43,830 nucleotides of DNA from Chara braunii (Eukaryota > Streptophyta > Charophyceae > Charales > Characeae). Shown in pieces: positions 9,797-19,089 of this stretch. A model generated the notes under the pieces. It did not search any database. It worked only from the letters and a program-made list of their open reading frames with translations, and was not told the DNA's origin. The first letter of the stretch is position 1, and each line of letters starts with the position of its first letter. The translations under genes and the position numbers were made by a program. Location: NCBI GenBank assembly GCA_003427395.1, contig BFEA01000597.1:633610-677439 (forward strand). The letters are read 5' to 3'.

Positions 9797-10444
9797 TTAA
9801 ATGCCCGCGTGCACCTGCCTTGCACCTAGCGCTAGCGCACAACACACAGGCCGCTAGCGCACGCTCAAGCAGCGCTGCCGCATGCACTACGTAGTGCCCG
9901 ACTGACCAATACAGAGCCCGACCCTTTCCAACATGAAAAGTGGCGTGTGACTAAGTTTCCAGTAGCTTCAGTCTCGGCCAAAGTGTCTGCGTCTAGGTCC
10001 GTTCAGACAGTGGCCTGGGACCGGATTGGTTAGGCATGCCCAACCACCCAGGCACAAACGTGCGGTGCTCCCTGCTTCGACCACGTTGCTGGAAGAGCCT
10101 GGAAGGCTTACAAATATTTTGGATTCTCACGAGCAAGGCAAATGTAACCATCTGGCGCGTGGCAACTGCCTGGCACCCGCCAAGATTTGCAAAAATTGGC
10201 GAACTCTGGCACATTGAGATTCAGGGGGCCCGCCTTCACTTAGGGCGGGCACGCGCCTGCTGCAGGGCCTTACGCCGAGGGGTAAACCCTCGCAGTCCCT
10301 CCTTTTCTTCGATGGTCCTCTGAGAAGTCGTCACAGAGCAGGCTGCTTCCCTTTCAAGTTTCTTTCGTAACTTGAGATTATCTGAGGAGCAGTCTTCATT
10401 AATTCTTCTCTTGTAAACCACCGATCTTTTTTAGGGTTCGTATG

Positions 10445-11720
10445 ATGTCAGAACCGAACTCGATACTGCATCTGCTGTTTCGGAGGGCGTCCCCTGCCTG
10501 GAGACTTGGGCACAAGCATCAGCTTGTGCTCGACGATATCGTCAATGTCCACATGTCCGTCCATGGTTGGGGGCAGCATCGATCTTCTTGAGGGAAACTG
10601 TTCAGTTTCAGCGAAGGGTGCCAACTTAGATGCATAAAAAAAAAACAGGGTGTGTACGGAGGTGACCAGGAATGCGAATAACATATGATGGACCATCGGG
10701 TTGATCTCCTATGTCCAAAATTTCCCAAGGTCCAAAGTATTGTGGCATCAGTTTGCATGAGATTCCCAACTCCTATCCCCACTCAGATGACTTTACCCAG
10801 ACTCGTTCACCTACCTGAAATGTAGACAGTCGGCTGTGTCTGTTCTCGGATGCAACCATGGCATCTTGAGCTTTCTTGATGTCCTCTACGGCTTGCTGCA
10901 GCATCTGTTCGTACTTGACAGCGAACTCTATGCTACCAGGTGCTGCGGTTGGCTGATTTCCAGCCAATAGGAAGTCAAGAACAGATCTGGGCTTCCAACC
11001 AAGATGCAGCTGGTTGGGGGTCTTACCGGTAGTGTTGTGCACAACATTGTTGTACAAGCTGGCAATGAAAGGTAACTTCTCATCCCAATCATCTTGACTT
11101 GGCTAAATATAATGCCGAAGCAAGTGCTGCACTACCTGGTTCATCTGCTCGGCCTGCCCATTTGACTCAGGGTGGTTCCTTGAGGTCATTTGCAGTTGGG
11201 TGCCCATCTATTGGGATGTACTTTGCCACAGTTCGCTAGTGAATCTGACATCCCTGTCGCTCACAATAGACTTAGGGAGACCGAAGTCACGTACTCAGTT
11301 GTCCATGAATAGCTTGATGACATGCTCAGTCCTAGTTGTCTACGACATAGCGATTAGTCTAGCATACTTAGCGAACCTGTCCACAATGACGAAGATGTGC
11401 CGCTTACCGCTATAGCTGGTCACAACGATATCCATGACATCCATGGACACACTTTGACCTGGACCAGCAGGGATGGGCAAGGGCTTGATAAGCCCAAGCG
11501 GTGCTTGCGTCTGTGGCTTGGCAAGTTTCTATTTTGCATCATCCATCATTGTATGCCACCAAAAAGGCTGAAGTAAATTTGCTGCTGTCGTTTTATAGCC
11601 GAAATGTCCGGTTGCGTCGTGACACTCACCTAAAAATAAACTACGCAAGGACTCTATTCGGCACACACAAATGTTTATTCCCATCCTTCTCAAGGAACAG
11701 CAAGCCGTCAACCACTGACA
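10445..11720 (-). pseudogene. Integrase of element E
   Basis: The HHCC region (G-E-C-H-D-A-T-G-H-F-G-Y) is at about 11600-11640. The core keeps M-D-V-M-D, V-S-D-R-D-V-R-F and G-Q-A-E-Q-M-N (11455-11120), i.e. all DDE residues, but is crossed by several stops. The C-terminal part is open at 11057-10773 (N-Q-L-H-L-G-W-K-P, then F-Q-V-G-E-R-V-W-V-K) and, in other frames, 10696-10448 with S-M-L-P-P-T-M-D-G-H-V-D-I-D-D and G-R-G-R-P-P-K. A poly-A run at 10636-10644 accompanies one frameshift. Confidence 0.86.
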
Positions 11721-12330
11721 ACCAGCACAAACTCACCGGAAGTAGCCTTGTCTTTAGCTTCCAGTTTGCAGATGATATCGAACATGACAGTGTCCTCTTG
11801 ATAGGCTTCCACCATAAATTGAGTTACATTAGCATAAATCCCAAACTCAGTCACTAGTGCGCCTATATAGTCTGCCCTACGCGATAGTGCATCAACCACT
11901 TTATTGTACTCTCCCTTTAGAGGGTCGAGCTTGAAGTCATACATATCTACGACTTCAATCCACCTCTTGAGTGCGTCAGAGAGCACGGGATGTGTCTTAA
12001 TCTAACGCACCATCTCATGGTCAAATCTCACATAAAAGAATTTGTCGAGGAGGTAGTGCCTCCAATGGACCAGCGCTCTATAGAGGGCATAGATGGACTT
12101 GGCTAATTTTTGAGATGGCATCTTTTTGCTCATGTACTCGATCGGCCTCAACTTTTCCCCCTCCTTTTGTGCAAGGACCGCGCCTATGCCTATTTGCCTG
12201 GTATATGTGGTCACGACAAAGGGTTGTTCATGATTTGGAAGTTTGAGGACTTTGCAGTGCTTCAGGGCATACTTCAATCCCTTGAAGGACGCCTCACACT
12301 CTTTGGTCCGCTCCCAAGGGGTGTCAAGGC
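11708..12330 (-). pseudogene. RNase H domain of element E (active site lost)
   Basis: Frame 12277-12002 contains V-V-T-T-Y-T-R-Q-I-G where the family has V-V-T-T-D-A-S-Q-Y-G, so the first catalytic Asp is Tyr. The Y-E-R-E-L-Y block holding the catalytic Glu is deleted (K-S-I-Y-A-L-Y). Frame 11986-11708 continues with W-I-E-V-V-D-M-Y-D and [10 protein letters not shown]. It is inactive by sequence. Confidence 0.85.
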
Positions 12331-12683
12331 GCGCGTGAGGTCAGTTAGAGGGGAAGTTACAGTACTATAGCTCTTTACAATCGGGCGATAGTAGCCTGTC
12401 ATCCCCCAAAATGACCTCACCTCAGTCACAGACTAAGGTCTGGGCCAGTCACTTATGCTGGCCACTTTGGCATCGTTCGCCCTCAACCCATCCGTAGAAA
12501 TCTCATGACCCAGATACAAGACCTTGGTGCAACCAAATTCACATTTCTCCAAGTTAACCTTGTACTGGTGTTGTCTTAGGAGCTCTAGCACAGTTCTCAC
12601 ATGCTCAACGTGCTCCTCTACAATCCTAAAAATAAGGATAAGACGTCGAGGTACATGACGATAAACTTGTCTAAGTAGTCATG
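12331..12683 (-). pseudogene. Reverse transcriptase of element E, C-terminal part
   Basis: Minus-strand translation gives the segment after motif C (L-R-Q-H-Q-Y-K-V-N-L-E-K-C-E-F, then L-Y-L-G-H). The Y-L-D-D region at 12630-12660 is frameshifted. TAG at 12433-12435 stands where A and F have a Gln codon. The segment ends abruptly at 12683, at the insertion point, inside the codons for F-H-D-Y-L-D-K-F. Confidence 0.85.
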
Positions 12684-13941
12684 TGCAATGACTTGCTGTT
12701 TTCTGGTCCCCTGTAGCCTCTCTCTGTCGAGGCTGTACCATAGGTAGGGTAGATTCGTAATTTTGTTTGGTTGAGGGCTAACCGAGAGACCTACCTGTAG
12801 TGGAAATTCGTGAGGGACATACCTGCAAATTTGGGAAAATACAGACCAAGCACTAACTGAATTTCCTATTGCTACCCTAACTGCGAATAGCAGGCCCAGG
12901 CTACCCCTAGGACAGACAGGCCCTAAAGGCCTAGGCTGATAGACGGTCTTATAGCCTATAGCCGGGGAAGGTAGAGGCCAAGAGGCCGAAACTGAAGTTG
13001 TACCGGTCAGTCAGTCAGTCCGGTCTAGGTCGAGTCTAGGCTAGTTTTAGTCTATAGATAGGATGGGCACATGGGTTCAGGGCTTTTGGCAGTTGATACC
13101 GAGTACATCGTTGTTGTGCTACGCGTGAACCAGAAGTGGTGACGACTCAGCGTTGTGGGGGACAGACATAGCCAGACCTTCGGAGCGTCGGCCATAACTG
13201 GGACCTGCGTTGTACTCTGCCAGCACGCGGGGCTGTCAGAGGTCTGGGCCATTGAGGTCTGCTGGAGACGAGAGAAGTTGGTGCCCTGCTGGACCCTCCT
13301 CCGGAGTGGGGTTCCAGGGTGGTGGCGCTGCAGCCATAGCTGCAGCTTCTTCCTCAAAGGTCATCTTGTCAGGGTTTGGTGGCGCTGCTGCAGACTTCCA
13401 TCCGGGAAGTCTTCGGACGCTTCGTCATCATCAGATATTGTGGCGCTGGTCTTCTTCTTCATCCTCTGAGTGGCGCTTGGCCTCAAAGGCCTGTTTCAGG
13501 GTGGCCCGTCCCTTTGGAGGCTGTATCTGGGTGGCGCTTGATGTTTTAGGGGCTCAGGGGTGTCACAAGTGGTTACTCAGGGGTGGGGAGTGAAGCGCTG
13601 CTCATTTCTGAGCAGCGCACTGTAGTATTGAGGTTATCCTGACAATTCAAGACTTTCAGTTTAATAAACAGTGTTATACTGGGTTTGGACTATCATCGTT
13701 TTATTGTTTCCTAGATGTGATCTACTCGGCTTTTCTTTACGACTGGTTGTGAGGATTGAGTGGAGTGAATTGCACTTTCAGTGTGCCCTGTCTGTCGCAT
13801 GGTCAAGTCTTCCGCTGTGTTTATCTCTCCCTGTGCGGTGTGATACTCCTATCCTCTCCCCTTCCTTCTATGTATGTATGGGCATACCTGGAAGTCTGTG
13901 CGAGTGTTGGTCTCGGACAACAAACAACCAGAATCATAAGA
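12684..13941 (+). mobile_element. 1,258-bp insertion in RT of element E, 4-bp CATG target duplication
   Basis: RT sequence GTAGTCATG (12675-12683) resumes as CATGAAAG at 13942, so CATG is repeated on both sides. The insert starts TGCAATGAC and ends AATCATAAGA; no good terminal inverted repeat is seen and the 3' end is not CA. It codes for nothing recognisable. It carries several GGTGGCGCT boxes (13320-13560), GCCATAACTG (13190), a GCTGCAGC-CATA-GCTGCAGC palindrome (13329-13348), a perfect GCGCTGCTCA hairpin (13595-13618) and TTTAATAAACAG (13660). Those LTR-like features suggest a solo LTR or non-autonomous retroelement in plus orientation. The boundaries are well supported, the class is not. 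Confidence 0.7.
13595..13618 (+). promoter_or_regulatory. GCGCTGCTCA hairpin in the 1,258-bp insertion
   Basis: GCGCTGCTCA - TTTC - TGAGCAGCGC, perfect 10-bp arms. The arm core GCGCTGC matches the hairpins of LTRs A, E and F; the loop differs. Confidence 0.65.
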
Positions 13942-14300
13942 CATGAAAGATCCGGTTCAGTTCTTGCTGGAACGTCCCATGAGCATGCAAACTCGTACAG
14001 ACCGAACCTGTCGGCTAGCGGTTTTGTGCTGGTCCTCGGGTCTAATAGCAAAGTGCAGGGATATCGGTACTTCAGAAAGTGCATCCGATGGTATCCAGAT
14101 CTCAAATCTATCTTTGTGAAGTACCAGCATCCCTGCACTCTATCCAAGAGGTCGTCAATGCGCGGTAGGGGCTCTGTGTTCTTAACAGTAATGACATTGA
14201 GGCGCCTTTAATCAATGCACATCCTTAGGGTCCCCCCTTTCTTTGGGACAAATAGAATTGGCGCTCCATAGGGGGACGTGCTTGCTCGAATCCAACTTCG
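13942..14300 (-). pseudogene. Reverse transcriptase of element E, N-terminal part
   Basis: Minus-strand frames give W-I-R-A-S-T-S-P-Y-G-A-P-I-L-F-V-P-K-K (14290-14230), M-C-I-D, then R-V-Q-G-C-W-Y-F-T-K-I-D-L-R-S-G-Y-H (motif A intact) and R-F-G-L-Y-E-F. Between Y-H and the P-E-D-Q-type residues a segment is replaced by an inverted copy of nearby sequence (14050-14073). Sequence after L-Y-E-F lacks about 30 bp including the M-P-F-G block. The 5' limit abuts a non-RT tail. Confidence 0.85.
14050..14140. repeat. Small inverted duplication inside RT of element E
   Basis: Bases 14050-14073 (AAGTGCAGGGATATCGGTACTTC region) are the inverted copy of 14117-14140 (GAAGTACCAGCATCCCTGCACT region). Only the copy at 14117-14140 is at its normal RT position; the other replaces the normal sequence, so it is a templated inverted insertion. 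Confidence 0.8.
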
Positions 14301-14450
14301 TGGCTGCTGCTGTGCTGTGCTGTGAAACACACGCAGAATCGTCACCATCATAGTCAATGCACATCCTAGGTCATCACCCGAGTGCCCCCATTCTTCATGG
14401 CTGCCGCTGTGCTGTGAAACACCCACAGAATCGTCATCATTGATGATCTT
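14297..14450. repeat. ~97-bp imperfect tandem duplication at the RT/hAT-tail junction
   Basis: CTTCGTGGCTGCTGCTGTG at 14297 recurs as CTTCATGGCTGCCGCTGTG at 14394, followed in both by GCTGTGAAACAC-C-CAGAATCGTCA. A short extra copy of the RT sequence CAATGCACATCCT is included (14357). It marks a rearranged junction between element E and the transposase tail. Confidence 0.75.
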
Positions 14451-15666
14451 CGCCCTTCTCTTGCGCAACTTCGGAGCTTTACTCCGCCGTGCTTGGGCAA
14501 CCCGGACCTCAACGTCAACAGTCTTCACCACTTCTTCTGTTGTGGCCTGCGGATACTTCCGTGGATGCCCTCGTCCCCTCTTCACCATGGGGGTCCTACC
14601 TCCTGAGCAACCTCCTTCTGCTTCCTTCCCGCGAGGCTCACATCAAGGTTGTTGCGATGTATAGCCTCAACCAACGGCGGAAAGGGGGCATACTCAACAG
14701 CAGGGGCTTTGACTGGCTGTTTCTCCCGCTGCTGCAGTTCCTGCTGCTGCTCAGACACCTTGTGTTGCGGTGACATCACCTCCTTTTACATAGGCTGCTT
14801 ATTTGCTTCCCGTTGCTGCGACCCCTCCACGTGCGTCTCTACGTGGTGCTCCCGTCGCTCTTGGTGTTGCTGCCCGTCTTGCGGTTGCTGCTGCCGATCG
14901 TCTTCTTGCCACATCTCAGAATCTGGCTGCCGCAGCCCATCCTCTTGCTGCTGCAAGTCCCGCTGCTGCTGCTGATCCTCCAATGGTTGGGGTATTCCGC
15001 ATGTTGCTGCATCGCAGCAGTGTCCTTTTCTTGCAGTCCCTTTCCCGTGTTCCCTAGCTCTTCCCCTTCTCCCAGTGCTCCCACTGCAGCTGTGGACACC
15101 GTCTTCCTCCTACCAGCAGCAGGAACTGCCACACGCTTTCCAGCCTCTTGCTGCATCCGTTGCTCAACGAGAGGCCGGTCCCTGTGGGCCAAGTTTTGCG
15201 CCTCTGTTCTAGCACGCTCGTCCTCACTATCAACATGCGTGAAGGCGGGCCTCATCATCTTCAAGAACTCGGCATCATCGTCATGGTGCGCCGCATCTGC
15301 CCTCCATGTGTCATCCTCATCAACATTGTCGTCGTCGCTGTTGTTTGACTCGTCACTTTCTCGAGGTGGACGCAGGCCAAACTCCACCTTCTCCTCATTT
15401 TCCTTGTCCTCCCCCTCCTCGTCCTCTTCCCCCTCCTCCTCATCCTCCCCGTCCGCCTCATCCCTTTCTTCATAACCACCCTCGACATCATCACCAAGCA
15501 GTTGCATCTCCTTGAGGTCCTCAAGCTGCTGTTGCTCTTGTGTCTTATGTCCATTTCCCCTCCAGATAAGGCCCTCCCCATCGTCACTACTATAAGAGGA
15601 GCTCGAGTCATCTACCCCCTTCATCCTTGGGACCCTCCCTTTGCGCGCCTTCCTTAGGCGAATCAT
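14395..15666 (-). pseudogene. Acidic / Gln-rich / AT-hook-like tail downstream of the hAT transposase
   Basis: Directly after the TAG at 15667-15669 the same frame stays open to 14839, giving a protein rich in Asp/Glu (E-E-G-E-E-D-E-E-G-E-D-K-E-N-E-E) with Ser/Asp runs. A frame change leads to a Gln-rich stretch (14983-14582, repeated Q-Q-Q and Q-Q-R) and another to K-R-G-R-G-H-P-R-K-Y-P, which resembles an AT-hook (14588-14550). Either this is the natural long C-terminus of this transposase after one nonsense mutation and two frameshifts, or a separate gene fused by rearrangement. Continuity of frame across 15667 favours the first. Function is inferred only. Confidence 0.5.
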
Positions 15667-18298
15667 CTATGCTGCCTCATCATCAGAAGGGTAAATGCTT
15701 GCTGCCGTGGCAGGGAGAATAGCGGGGTCATCCGGAGATGGAGCTTCCGCTTCATCGAAGCAGCTGGCCCACAAGTCAATGTAACCCCCCCTCTTTGTCC
15801 TCTTCACCTTTTGTAGTTGTTTGTTCCAATGAACGTAGACGAGCTTCTCAACGGTCCCACTGCCCAATGTGTTTCTCCGCTTGTCGTGCACCAGATCCAC
15901 TGACGACCCATTTCTCTCGCATGGGGTGGTCGTGCTCCATATGGCGGTGACCCTCACTGCAATCTCCCGCAATTTCTTGTGGCTTTTGCCATGAGTGCTC
16001 CATCGTTCAGATGCGGTCAGCTGCGAAAGCCCACTGTCAAACTTGGCAAACTTTGTCCAGAAGCTCTTTTCCTCATCCTCTTTGTTTGGAGGCTCTTCCC
16101 CTTTCTTTTGGGCCTCTTCCCTCTTCTTCTTTGCCTCCTCTGCCCGCTTGTGCTTCATTTCCTCTGTGGGCTCCCCGTGGAAGGCCTGCAGATCTGCCCA
16201 TAGGTCAAGGTTCTCTTTGCACCTCCATGTGGAACCCTCCGGGCACTGAGACAGCAAGAACTTCATTGTGTTCTGCACAAGCAGACTGTTGATGTCATTC
16301 AGCTACCGCTCGTTTCTCTTCTTCGGATTGAGGAGGAAATTAGCAGCATGCACTGGCTGCCTCGTCATCTTGCACCGGGTTGCGATCTTAGTATTGATGG
16401 TCTTTTGTTGCGTTGTTGCCAGTGCGTTGATGTTCTGCACACGCTTCATGAGGCCTTCAACAAAGTTCCAGAGCTGATGCGGGGCCGTGCCGTTGCAGTC
16501 TATCTTCCGAAGCAGCTCATACACGGGCACCATCACTGTTAGAGCCCTCTCCAACAACTGCCACCATTTCGTGGACCACACAGTGACATACGTGGCTTCG
16601 GATTTGTCTTTGTCCTTTGCTCCACTCCACCTGATGTCCTTCCAACCCTCCTCCATCATCTCCTCCAATAGCTTCCTCCTATCGTTCAACCGCTCGAGCA
16701 TCATGAACTCGGATGCGAACTGCATCTCTGTGGAGAGAATCAGCGACCTTTCCCTTACCACGTCTGAACACTTCACCATCATCTTCGCCCCCTGCGCCAT
16801 TTCCTGCACCCAGTCCACTCCACGTATGTCCTTCAGCAGCAGGTTGAGGCAATGTGCTGCACAAGGGACCCAAGGAATGCGGGCAATTCGAAGATTTGTT
16901 CCCCTCCTGAAAATTTGCGCAGCTTGCTTGTTGAGCTCTTCATTATCCGTGCAGATTGCATTGATTCTTTGGACCCTGATCTTCCCGATGACCTGCTCCC
17001 AGATCTTCGCAAGATCAACTGCAGTCTTTTTCCTCTTTGAAATGTCCACCACGTTCAACAGCACAGCCCTGCCCTCATCTGCTGCTAGGAAGTCCAATAT
17101 TGGTCTGAACCTGCGATCGGTGCACCCATCTTTGATGAGGGTATATCCAGTGCTGTCCCACTTCTCCATCAATGGACTGACCTACTCCTTCACCCTCTCA
17201 TATACGATGTCCAGTGCCACTGTCGAGATAATCTCCAAGGAAGATATGTTCACCCTTTGTTTCTTCTCGCCCAACTCCAAGTATAGCTCAGAAAGCTCTT
17301 GGGTCTTCTCCCCCCTCACATGATTGAACGGCGCCCCGTGCTCACATAGATGCTACCCGAGAAACATCCAACCTTCGCTGAAAATTATTCTCTATCCAGC
17401 GCTTGATGGATTGTTGTTTGAGCTTCCCGCTCTTCGCTTCAGTCGTTGGCTTTTGGGCGGAAGCCCCGATGGTGATCACCTCCTCCACTTCGCCATCGTC
17501 TCGAGGAGTTTCAAGTCCCTCTCTCCCTGGTGTTGTCGGCTGCTGGATGAGCTCCAGCGTCTGCATCCCCGTCCATCTCTTGCTCAGTCGGGGCAATAGG
17601 GTCGTTGTCCGGTATGTTGTTCTCCTTATGGTACATGTGTATCAACCGCAAAGCCCGACAAACATCCAACCTTCGCTGAGAATTATTCTCTATCCAACGC
17701 TTGATGGATTGTTGTTTGAGCTTCCCGCTCTTCGCTTCAGTCACTGGCTCTTGGGCGGAAGCCCCGACAGTGATCACCTCCTCCACTTCGCTATCGTCTC
17801 GAGGAGTTTCAAGTCTCTCTCTCCCTGGTGTTGTCGGCTGCTGGATGAGCTCCAGCATGTCTGCATCCCCGTCCATCTCTTGCTCAGTCAGGGCAATAGG
17901 GTCGTTGTCCGGTATGTTGTTCTCCTTATGGTACATGTGTATCAACCGAAAGCCTTCCGACACTCCACCGCCGCCCCAGACCGTAAGAGGAAGTGAAGAA
18001 TTTTCACCGTCCTGCTGGACCAAGGGTTCCCTTTTCGCTTGAAGTGCTCAACCACGTGGGTGTACGATGCTTGGAACTCTCTCCCACACATTTTGCAAAT
18101 GCACCAGTACTGGACCCTTCCCGTGGGATCTGCCACTTGACATTATGTCACCCACTTGTACCCGATCTTTGTCAGCTGAAGTTCAAGCTGCCTACTCTCC
18201 GATTGTGGAACCAGAACTGGTTTCGGGTACTGCCTTTTCGTCGACACCTTCGCCTTCCCCTTGGACTTCGAAGTCCCCACAGAGCTTGTGGAAGCCAT
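15667..18298 (-). pseudogene. hAT-superfamily transposase (BED finger, DUF659, hAT dimerization domain)
   Basis: The start chosen is ATG 18298 (M-A-S-T-S-S-V-G-T-S-K-S-K-G-K), a basic N-terminus. A BED-type zinc finger follows at about 18120-18050 (C-I-C-K-M-C-G ... H-V-V-E-H-F). A low-complexity linker is duplicated (17355-17957). The DUF659 catalytic region is at 17172-16303, with D-G-C-T-D-R-R-F-R-P-I-L-D-F and the typical W-V-P-C-A-A-H-C-L-N-L-L-L-K-D-I. The C-terminal dimerization block is at 15980-15850 (C-E-R-N-G-S-S-V-D-L-V-H, then V-E-K-L-V-Y-V-H-W-N). Stops near 18143, 17181 and 16300, plus the 298-bp duplication, make it a pseudogene. Intact relatives cut and paste DNA in the nucleus. 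Terminal inverted repeats were not located. Confidence 0.85.
17355..17957. repeat. 298-bp tandem duplication within the hAT pseudogene
   Basis: ACATCCAACCTTCGCTG occurs at 17364 and 17662; the copies run to GTGTATCAACCG (about 17650 and 17950) with few differences, including a 3-nt indel (CAGCG versus CAGCATG). The period is not a multiple of three, so the minus-strand frame shifts at the junction. The encoded repeat includes E-L-I-Q-Q-P-T-T-P-G-R-E and S-I-K-R-W-I-E-N-N. Confidence 0.92.
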
Positions 18299-18309
18299 CC
18301 CAACGAACA

Positions 18310-19085
18310 AGAAGATGAACGGGAAGAAGAAGAAGAAGAAGATGAAAAAGATGGGAAGATGGGAAGATGGAAGTACGAGGAGGAAGAAGAAGAAGAAGAA
18401 GAAGAAGAAGAAGATAGGAATATGAAAAGACGGGAAGATGGGAGTAGGAGGAAGAAGAAGAAGGAAGATGGGAGTATGGGAGTAGGCGGAAGACGAAGAA
18501 GAAGAAGAAAAAGAAGAAGAAGAAGAATAAGAATAAGAATAATAATAATAATAAGAAGAAGAAGATGGGAAGATGGGAGTAGGCGGAAGGAGAAAGAAGA
18601 AGAAAAAGAAGAAGAAGATGGGAAGAGGGGAGTACGCAGAAGAAGAAAGAAGAAGAAGAAGAAGAAGAAGATGGGAAGAGGGGAGTAGGCGGAAGAAGAA
18701 AGAAGAAGAAGAAGACAAAGATGGGAAGATGGGAAGTGGTGGCGGGAGAGAAGTTGGCGATGCGGGAAGGGAGGAAGGAGGTGGTGGGATGGAGGTTGGA
18801 GATGACGAAAGGAGGTGAGAGGCGGCAGGCGAGGAGGTGGGAGATGGCGGGGGGGGGGTGGGAGATGGAGAGAGGGAGGTGGCGGATGGCGGGAGGAGAG
18901 GTAGGAGGAGGCCGGAGGGAGGTAGGAGGTGGCGGGAGGAGAGGTAGGAGGTGGCCAGAGGGAGGTTGCAGATGGAGGACGTCAGGTGGGAGATGGTGAA
19001 TGGGAGGTTGGAGATGGCGAAAGGGAGGCGGGAAGGTGAGAGAGAGCGAGAGGGAGGTGGAAGAAGATGGGAAGATGGGCGTGAG
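18310..19085 (+). repeat. ~770-bp purine-strand minisatellite (GAA/GGGAGTAGGCGGAAG), G-rich end
   Basis: The plus strand is nearly all A and G. From 18310 to 18770 blocks of GAAGAAGAAG alternate with GGGAGTAGGCGGAAG-like cores (18438, 18480, 18573, 18680). From 18770 to 19060 the repeat becomes GGAGGTGGGAGATGGCG-like with a G9 run near 18850. Long Lys/Glu- or Ser/Pro-rich frames here are repeat artefacts. It sits between the start of the hAT pseudogene and gag of element C. Expansion of an element's Glu/Lys-coding gag tract is one possible origin, since gag of element B has such a tract (39540-39640). Confidence 0.85.
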
Positions 19086-19089
19086 CAAA

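Larger units (their letters stand above)
9737..10294 (-). repeat. LTR of element E (partial assignment)
   Basis: On the minus strand the LTR starts TGCGAGG at 10294, directly after AAAAGGAGGGAC, the same junction as in A and F. It then shares the CCCGCCCTAAGTGAAGGCGGGC block, the CAGGCAGTTG-CCACGCGCCAG block and the GCGCTGC hairpin (9778-9796) with those LTRs. It is otherwise strongly diverged. A TTTAAGAG box at about 9795-9802 (minus strand) is a weak TATA candidate. The inner end was not found; the limit given is a minimum. Confidence 0.65.
9737..14300 (-). mobile_element. Ty3/gypsy element E (A/F family), inverted, 5'-truncated and interrupted
   Basis: Reading right to left: RT N-part (14300-13942), a 1,258-bp insertion (12684-13941), RT C-part (12683-12331), RNase H (12330-11708), integrase (11720-10445) and LTR (from 10294). 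Protease, gag and 5' LTR are missing: the RT start abuts the hAT-associated tail near 14300. Translated pieces match A and F closely, so it is the same family in the opposite orientation. Multiple stops and frameshifts show it is dead. Confidence 0.88.

Noticed and set aside
12684-13941. Calling the insertion a typical solo LTR
   Set aside because: It begins TG but ends AAGA rather than CA, and no paired copy exists in the window; left as unclassified insertion.
15748-17323. Plus-strand ORFs opposite the hAT pseudogene, including a 278-codon frame at 16487-17323
   Set aside because: They are antisense shadows of the transposase coding strand; the minus strand carries all recognisable motifs.
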